From assembly GCA_012521625.1 (NCBI GenBank), contig JAAYLY010000153.1:1-17833 (forward strand): a DNA stretch of 17,833 bases, given 5' to 3'. The position numbers were made by a program, and so were the translations under genes. Shown here piece by piece: positions 13,488-17,833 of this stretch. How positions within the stretch are numbered: position 1 is the first letter of the stretch; each line of letters begins with the position of its first letter. The DNA is from Tissierellia bacterium. GTDB lineage: Bacteria > Bacillota > Clostridia > Tissierellales > Tissierellaceae. The notes beneath the pieces are model-generated. The model was given only the letters and a program-made list of their open reading frames with translations, was not told the origin of the DNA and did not search any database.

Positions 13488-15011
13488 ATGTATTCTAAAA
13501 TATCTACTTGTGTACTCCAGGGTTTAAGTGGTCATATAGTTGAAGTTGAAACAGACCTATCCAGGGGCATGCCAGTATTTAACATAGTAGGCTTGGCTGA
13601 TACGGCCATTAAGGAATCGAAAGAAAGGGTCCGGTCTGCCATCAAGAATAGTGGTTATGGCTTTCCCCTAAATCGGATTACCATCAATCTAGCTCCAGCC
13701 CACCTAAGGAAGGAAGGTTCCCAAATGGACTTGGCCATAGCCTTGGGGATTTTAATTTCCAGCGGTATGGTGGATTATGACCAAGAAGATACGGTTTTTT
13801 TAGGGGAGTTGTCTTTAGATGGTAAACTAAACCCGATTGAAGGTGCCTTGCCAATGGTTCTATCCTTAAGGGATTTTAAGATTAAAAGATGTATTGTACC
13901 CTATGACAATAGGGAAGAATGTAGCGTCATAGATGATATGGAGATCATCCCCCTTAGGACCCTAAGGGAAGTTGTAGATTATCTTAAGGGGAAGATTATT
14001 ATAGAGCCCTATAAGGGGATGGGGGAAGATAGCAAGGAAAAGAAGGAATATGAATTGGATTTTTCCGATATAAGGGGGCAGGATAGCTTAAAAAGGGCCT
14101 TGGAAGTAGCTGCTGCTGGAGGCCATAATGCCTTGATACTAGGCCCTCCTGGCTCTGGTAAAACCATGGCCATTAGGAGGCTTCCTACCATCCTGCCAGA
14201 CTTAAGTTTGGAGGAGTCCATAGAGGTGACTAAGATCTACAGCATAGCAGGTCTACTAAAGTCTAAGGGCTTAATTAAGGAGAGACCCTTTAGGTCTCCC
14301 CACCATACTATTTCGGCAGTTTCCCTAATTGGGGGCGGTAGGAATCCAAAACCTGGTGAAGTATCCCTAGCCCATAATGGGGTCCTATTTTTAGATGAGT
14401 TGGCGGAATTTGATAGAAGGGCACTGGATAGTTTGCGACAGCCTATGGAAGATGGGCAGGTAAATATATCTAGGATCTATGGTACTTATACCTTCCCTAG
14501 TAAATTCATGCTGGTGGCAGCCTTAAATCCCTGTCCCTGCGGCTATTATGGAGACCCCTATCATGATTGCAGCTGCAGCCCTAGGGACATAGATAGATAT
14601 TTAAATAAGATTAGCCAGCCCCTCTTGGATCGGATGGATATACACATGGAAGTCTTGCCCGTAAAATACCAAGACTTAAGTAGGGTAAGGAAGGGGGAGT
14701 CTTCCCTCGAAATCAAGAAGAGGGTAAGTATGGCTAGGCAGATACAGTTAAATAGGTTTAAGGATGAAGGGATATATACCAATGCCCAAATACCTAATAA
14801 GTTGATTCCAAAATATTGTAGCTTATCAAGCTCTTCAGAAAGGATCATGGACCAGGCCTTTAAGAAGTATAAGTTTAGCGCCAGGACTTACCATAAGATC
14901 CTTAAGGTGGCTAGGACTATAGCCGATTTAGAAGGTAAGGAATCTATTATGGACCATCATATTTTGGAGGCAATAGGCTATAGGAGTTTAAGAGTAAAGT
15001 ACTGGGGGTAG
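13488..15011 (+). CDS. comM: ComM/YifB family magnesium-chelatase-like AAA+ ATPase
   Basis: This 507-residue protein belongs to the ComM (YifB) family of hexameric helicases, which extend heteroduplex DNA during natural transformation in some bacteria. Residues 1-175 form the ChlI-like N-terminal domain (RGMPVFNIVGLADTAIKES, NLAPAHLRKEGSQMDLAIAL). The AAA+ module has Walker A GPPGSGKT at 219-226, Walker B GVLFLDEL at 298-305, the sensor Asn347 and LLDRMDIHMEV with Arg382. The four-cysteine pattern CPCGYYGDPYHDCSC at 349-363 is usual for the family and may hold a metal. The C-terminal helical domain ends in IGYRSLRVKYWG. AAGGGG at 13473-13478 precedes ATG 13488. dprA follows after 4 bases. Involvement in transformation here is not shown. 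Confidence 0.95.
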   Translation: MYSKISTCVLQGLSGHIVEVETDLSRGMPVFNIVGLADTAIKESKERVRSAIKNSGYGFPLNRITINLAPAHLRKEGSQMDLAIALGILISSGMVDYDQEDTVFLGELSLDGKLNPIEGALPMVLSLRDFKIKRCIVPYDNREECSVIDDMEIIPLRTLREVVDYLKGKIIIEPYKGMGEDSKEKKEYELDFSDIRGQDSLKRALEVAAAGGHNALILGPPGSGKTMAIRRLPTILPDLSLEESIEVTKIYSIAGLLKSKGLIKERPFRSPHHTISAVSLIGGGRNPKPGEVSLAHNGVLFLDELAEFDRRALDSLRQPMEDGQVNISRIYGTYTFPSKFMLVAALNPCPCGYYGDPYHDCSCSPRDIDRYLNKISQPLLDRMDIHMEVLPVKYQDLSRVRKGESSLEIKKRVSMARQIQLNRFKDEGIYTNAQIPNKLIPKYCSLSSSSERIMDQAFKKYKFSARTYHKILKVARTIADLEGKESIMDHHILEAIGYRSLRVKYWG

Positions 15012-15015
15012 GGCT

Positions 15016-16107
15016 ATGGATATATCGGCTAGGGAAGTTTTAATTTGGCTAAATACTTTAGGCCTGAGTAATTCTACTATTTTAAAATTATTAGACTACT
15101 TTTATGACCTTAGGGAAATTTTAGAAATAAGCGGAGAAAATTTTTTAAAAATTCCCAATTTAAAAAGGGAAAATCTTGAAAGAATTTTAAACTCCAGAAG
15201 TAAAATAAATGTAAGCGGATTTTTGGAAGATAATATGAAGAAAGGCATAAAGATTATCACCTGCCTAGATGAAGAATATCCAGAAGCTTTAAGGCAGATC
15301 TATAATAGGCCAGCGGTACTATACTATAAGGGGGATTTTTTAGATTTTGAACCAGCCATAGCTATAGTTGGATCTAGGAAGGCTACAGCCTACGGCAAGT
15401 GGGCCTGCGAGAAATTTACCAAGGAACTAGTTGAATTAGGTGTAACTATAATAAGTGGATTGGCCTTGGGTATTGATTCTATTGCCCACAGAACTGCCCT
15501 TGATAATGGGGGCAGGACCATTGCCATCCTAGGCAATGGAATAGATATAAGGTATCCTAAGAAAAATGCTAAATTATACGATGAGATCTGTGAAGCTGGA
15601 GCTATAGTTTCGGAGTTCCCGCCGGGAACTCAACCCCTATCCTATAATTTTCCCCAGCGAAATAGAATTATCTCTGGCCTAGCGTTGGCTGTTATTGTGG
15701 TGGAGGCTAAGGAAAGATCTGGTTCCCTAATAACTGCCCACCATGCTTTAGAACAGGGTAAGGATGTTTTTGCCCTTCCTGGTAATATTAATAGTATATA
15801 TAGTAAGGGTACTAATAAATTAATAAAGGATGGAGCCTTTCCCCTTTTAGATATTGAAGATTTACTAGAAGTAGTGGGAGATTTTAGGGAAAGAAATCAA
15901 TCACATAAGATGGATGAATTCGATTATTCTACTTTAAGTGATATTGAAAGGAAAATAGTTGAGCTAGTTAAGGAGGGTCCTACCCATTCTGATATGATAG
16001 CCTATAGGACTGGTTTAGATATAATAACTGTAAATAGTATGTTAACAATTTTAGAAATGAAGGGTATAATAAAGGAATTGACTAGTAGAACCTATACTAT
16101 CTGTTGA
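15016..16107 (+). CDS. dprA: DNA processing protein DprA (Smf)
   Basis: DprA protects incoming single-stranded DNA and loads RecA during transformation; it is also widespread in bacteria not known to be competent. The 363-residue protein starts with a helical SAM-like region (1-90). The Rossmann-fold core follows: AIVGSRKATAYG (116-127), SGLALGIDSIAHRTAL (147-162), ILGNGIDIRYPKKN (171-184), NFPQRNRIISGLA (211-223) and RSGSLITAHHALEQG (234-248). A C-terminal winged-helix domain occupies about 300-363. The first 200 bases are more AT-rich than the rest, with runs of A and T, but the frame is clean. The start is ATG 15016, 4 bases after comM, so the two genes are coupled. topA follows after 17 bases. 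Confidence 0.96.
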   Translation: MDISAREVLIWLNTLGLSNSTILKLLDYFYDLREILEISGENFLKIPNLKRENLERILNSRSKINVSGFLEDNMKKGIKIITCLDEEYPEALRQIYNRPAVLYYKGDFLDFEPAIAIVGSRKATAYGKWACEKFTKELVELGVTIISGLALGIDSIAHRTALDNGGRTIAILGNGIDIRYPKKNAKLYDEICEAGAIVSEFPPGTQPLSYNFPQRNRIISGLALAVIVVEAKERSGSLITAHHALEQGKDVFALPGNINSIYSKGTNKLIKDGAFPLLDIEDLLEVVGDFRERNQSHKMDEFDYSTLSDIERKIVELVKEGPTHSDMIAYRTGLDIITVNSMLTILEMKGIIKELTSRTYTIC

Positions 16108-16124
16108 ATTCGGAGGTGAATTAG

Positions 16125-17833
16125 GTGGCAAAGAACTTAGTAATAGTTGAATCACCAGCAAAAGCAAAGACCATAGGAAAACTATTGGGAAGAAACTATA
16201 AGGTAGTCGCTTCCGTTGGACATATAAGAGATTTACCAAAGAGTAGGTTGGGAATTGATCTTGAAAATAACTATGAGCCTAAGTATATAACTATCAGGGG
16301 TAAGGGACCAGTTATCCAGGAGCTAAAGAAGGAAGCTAAAAAGGCTGATAAGATCTTCCTGGCAACGGACCCGGATAGGGAAGGGGAGGCCATAGCCTGG
16401 CATCTGGCCCATGTTTTAAATTTAGATCCTAAGGATAAAATTAGGGTAGAATTCCATGAAATTACAAAGGATGCCATTAAAAGGGGAATCAAGAGCCCTA
16501 GGGAACTAGACCACAACCTAATAGATGCCCAGCAGGCTAGGAGGATCCTAGATAGGCTGGTGGGATATAAGATTAGCCCCCTCCTATGGAAAAAGATTAA
16601 AAAGGGCTTAAGTGCTGGTAGGGTTCAATCGGTAGCTGTAAAACTTATCTGTGACCGGGAAGAGGAAATCAACAGCTTCATACCTGAAGAATATTGGACC
16701 ATAACGGCTAAACTTAGTAAGGATGGGGAGGAGTTTGAAGCTGCCTTCTATGGCAAGGAGCTAGAGGGTGGGGATGAAAAGCTAGAGCTTAAGACAAGAG
16801 ATGATGTAGATAAGATTTTAGCTAGTATAGATAAGGAGTCTTTCCTAGTTAGGGATGTGAAGAAGGGAGTTAGAAATAGGAACCCCTATCCTCCATATAC
16901 TACCAGTACTCTACAGCAGGATGCATCCAAAAGGTTAGGCTTTTCTACTAAAAAGACCATGAGCCTTGCACAACAGCTATATGAGGGGATCGATATCAAG
17001 GGTGAGGGTACTGTAGGTCTTATTACCTATATTAGAACCGACTCCACTAGGATCTCTAAGGAAGCAATTGATGCAGCTAAGGATTATATTGTTGGAAAAT
17101 TTGGTAAAGAATACTCCAATGGGGGTAAAGATTATAGCAAGAAGAAAAAGAAGGATTCCCAGGATGCCCATGAGGCCATAAGGCCTACGAGCGTCTTAAG
17201 GACTCCAGAACTTGTAAAATCATCCTTAACTAATGACCAATATAAGCTTTATAAGTTGATCTGGGATAGGTTTCTTGGCTCCCAAATGGCTCCTGCCAAA
17301 TACGACACCATGACTGTTAATATCTTAAGCAAGGATGTAATTTTTAGAACTACAGGTAGCCTATTGGTTTTCCCAGGCTTTTTAAAGGTATATTCAGTAG
17401 ATGAAAAAGGACAAATGGACAAAAAATTGCCTAAATTGACAAATGGTGATAAAATTGAAATGTTGGACATTTTACCAAAACAACATTTCACCCAACCACC
17501 AGCTAGATTTACTGAATCTTCATTAATTAAAACCATGGAGGAGTTGGGAATAGGGAGACCGAGTACTTATGCACCTACCATTAGTACCATAATTGCTAGA
17601 AATTACGTAGAGTTGGACAACAAGGTCTTTTATCCTACTGAATTGGGAATCTTAGTTAATGACCTACTGCAGGAGTATTTTAACCAGGTAGTCAATGAAG
17701 AGTTTACTGCAGAATTGGAAGAAAAACTTGATGAGATAGCCGACGGGGAATTGGAATGGCGTAAAGTAGTAGATGATTTCTATGTGGATTTTAGGAAGGA
17801 ATTGACAAAGGCAGAGGAAGAAATAGATAAGAT
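16125..17833 (+). CDS. topA: DNA topoisomerase I, N-terminal part (3' end outside window)
   Basis: Type IA topoisomerase I relaxes negative supercoils by nicking one strand through a tyrosine link. The first 569 residues are visible. The Toprim domain has Glu9 in VIVESPAKAK and the metal-binding DPDREGE with Asp82, Asp84 and Glu86. GLSAGRVQSVAVKLI lies at 161-175. The catalytic Tyr302 is in LITYIRTDSTR, with Arg304 two residues on. QDAHEAIRPT and TMEELGIGRPSTYAPTI are also present. The C-terminal zinc-ribbon region typical of the family lies beyond the window. The start is GTG 16125, 8 bases after GGAGG (16112-16116). An earlier GTG at 16116 is inside the ribosome binding site and is cut off by an in-frame TAG. 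The order dprA-topA is conserved in Clostridia. Confidence 0.97.
   Translation, partial: MAKNLVIVESPAKAKTIGKLLGRNYKVVASVGHIRDLPKSRLGIDLENNYEPKYITIRGKGPVIQELKKEAKKADKIFLATDPDREGEAIAWHLAHVLNLDPKDKIRVEFHEITKDAIKRGIKSPRELDHNLIDAQQARRILDRLVGYKISPLLWKKIKKGLSAGRVQSVAVKLICDREEEINSFIPEEYWTITAKLSKDGEEFEAAFYGKELEGGDEKLELKTRDDVDKILASIDKESFLVRDVKKGVRNRNPYPPYTTSTLQQDASKRLGFSTKKTMSLAQQLYEGIDIKGEGTVGLITYIRTDSTRISKEAIDAAKDYIVGKFGKEYSNGGKDYSKKKKKDSQDAHEAIRPTSVLRTPELVKSSLTNDQYKLYKLIWDRFLGSQMAPAKYDTMTVNILSKDVIFRTTGSLLVFPGFLKVYSVDEKGQMDKKLPKLTNGDKIEMLDILPKQHFTQPPARFTESSLIKTMEELGIGRPSTYAPTISTIIARNYVELDNKVFYPTELGILVNDLLQEYFNQVVNEEFTAELEEKLDEIADGELEWRKVVDDFYVDFRKELTKAEEEIDK

Noticed and set aside
15110..15235. AT-rich patch at the beginning of dprA as a sign of inserted or foreign DNA
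   Set aside because: The frame is continuous, and the variable N-terminal domain of DprA with Lys/Asn/Phe/Leu codons accounts for it; no flanking repeats are seen.
17436..17470. TTGACA-like motif inside topA as an internal promoter
   Set aside because: No -10-like box at 16-18 bases; the AT-rich codons around it explain the match.
1..17833. tRNA, rRNA, SRP RNA, CRISPR arrays, transposons or prophage genes
   Set aside because: None was recognised on either strand; gaps are under about 95 bases and hold only the regulatory sites listed.

Overview
The window is a gene-dense stretch of a low-GC Gram-positive (Bacillota) chromosome. The likeliest source is an anaerobic Clostridia/Tissierellia-type organism. 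This rests on gene order (plsX-acpP-rnc-radical SAM-smc-ftsY-ylxM-ffh-rpsP-khpA-rimM-trmD-rplS-rbgA-rnhB-yraN-comM-dprA-topA), near-consensus Shine-Dalgarno sites, heavy use of ATA and AGG codons, and protein sequences resembling clostridial members of each family. Species-level placement is not possible from the sequence alone. All 19 genes lie on the + strand, as expected for a co-oriented block. plsX is cut off at the left edge and topA at the right edge. No mobile element, CRISPR array, tRNA or rRNA was found, and no gap longer than about 95 bases lacks a gene.

Layout. (1) 1-2629: the end of plsX, then acpP, rnc and an Elp3-like radical SAM gene, covering phospholipid/fatty-acid carrier supply and double-stranded RNA processing. 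(2) 2641-7438: smc (chromosome condensation) and ftsY (SRP receptor). (3) 7439-7530: a compact regulatory gap in which a near-consensus promoter runs into a strong terminator-like hairpin. (4) 7531-9253: ylxM and ffh, the SRP regulator and SRP GTPase. (5) 9285-11072: rpsP, khpA, rimM and trmD, the ribosomal protein S16 / RNA-maturation cluster; trmD overlaps rimM by 4 bases. (6) 11069-11542: rplS as a self-contained unit with its own extended -10 promoter, a probable L19 leader RNA and a clean intrinsic terminator. (7) 11591-13422: rbgA, rnhB and yraN. (8) 13488-17833: comM, dprA and partial topA, covering competence-type DNA handling and supercoiling.

Together these are core housekeeping functions: membrane protein targeting (ftsY, ylxM, ffh), ribosome assembly and tRNA modification (rpsP, khpA, rimM, trmD, rplS, rbgA), nucleic-acid metabolism (rnc, rnhB, yraN, comM, dprA, topA), and chromosome structure (smc). 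I did not find a new multi-gene system. The points most worth a second look are the overlapped promoter/terminator before ylxM, a glutamate where TrmD normally has its catalytic aspartate, the rplS leader, a sharp AGA/AGG codon split between ribosomal-protein genes and their neighbours, and an Elp3-like radical SAM protein without an acetyltransferase domain between rnc and smc. In five genes I moved the start downstream of the longest possible open frame because the upstream GTG or ATG lies inside or directly against the Shine-Dalgarno sequence.
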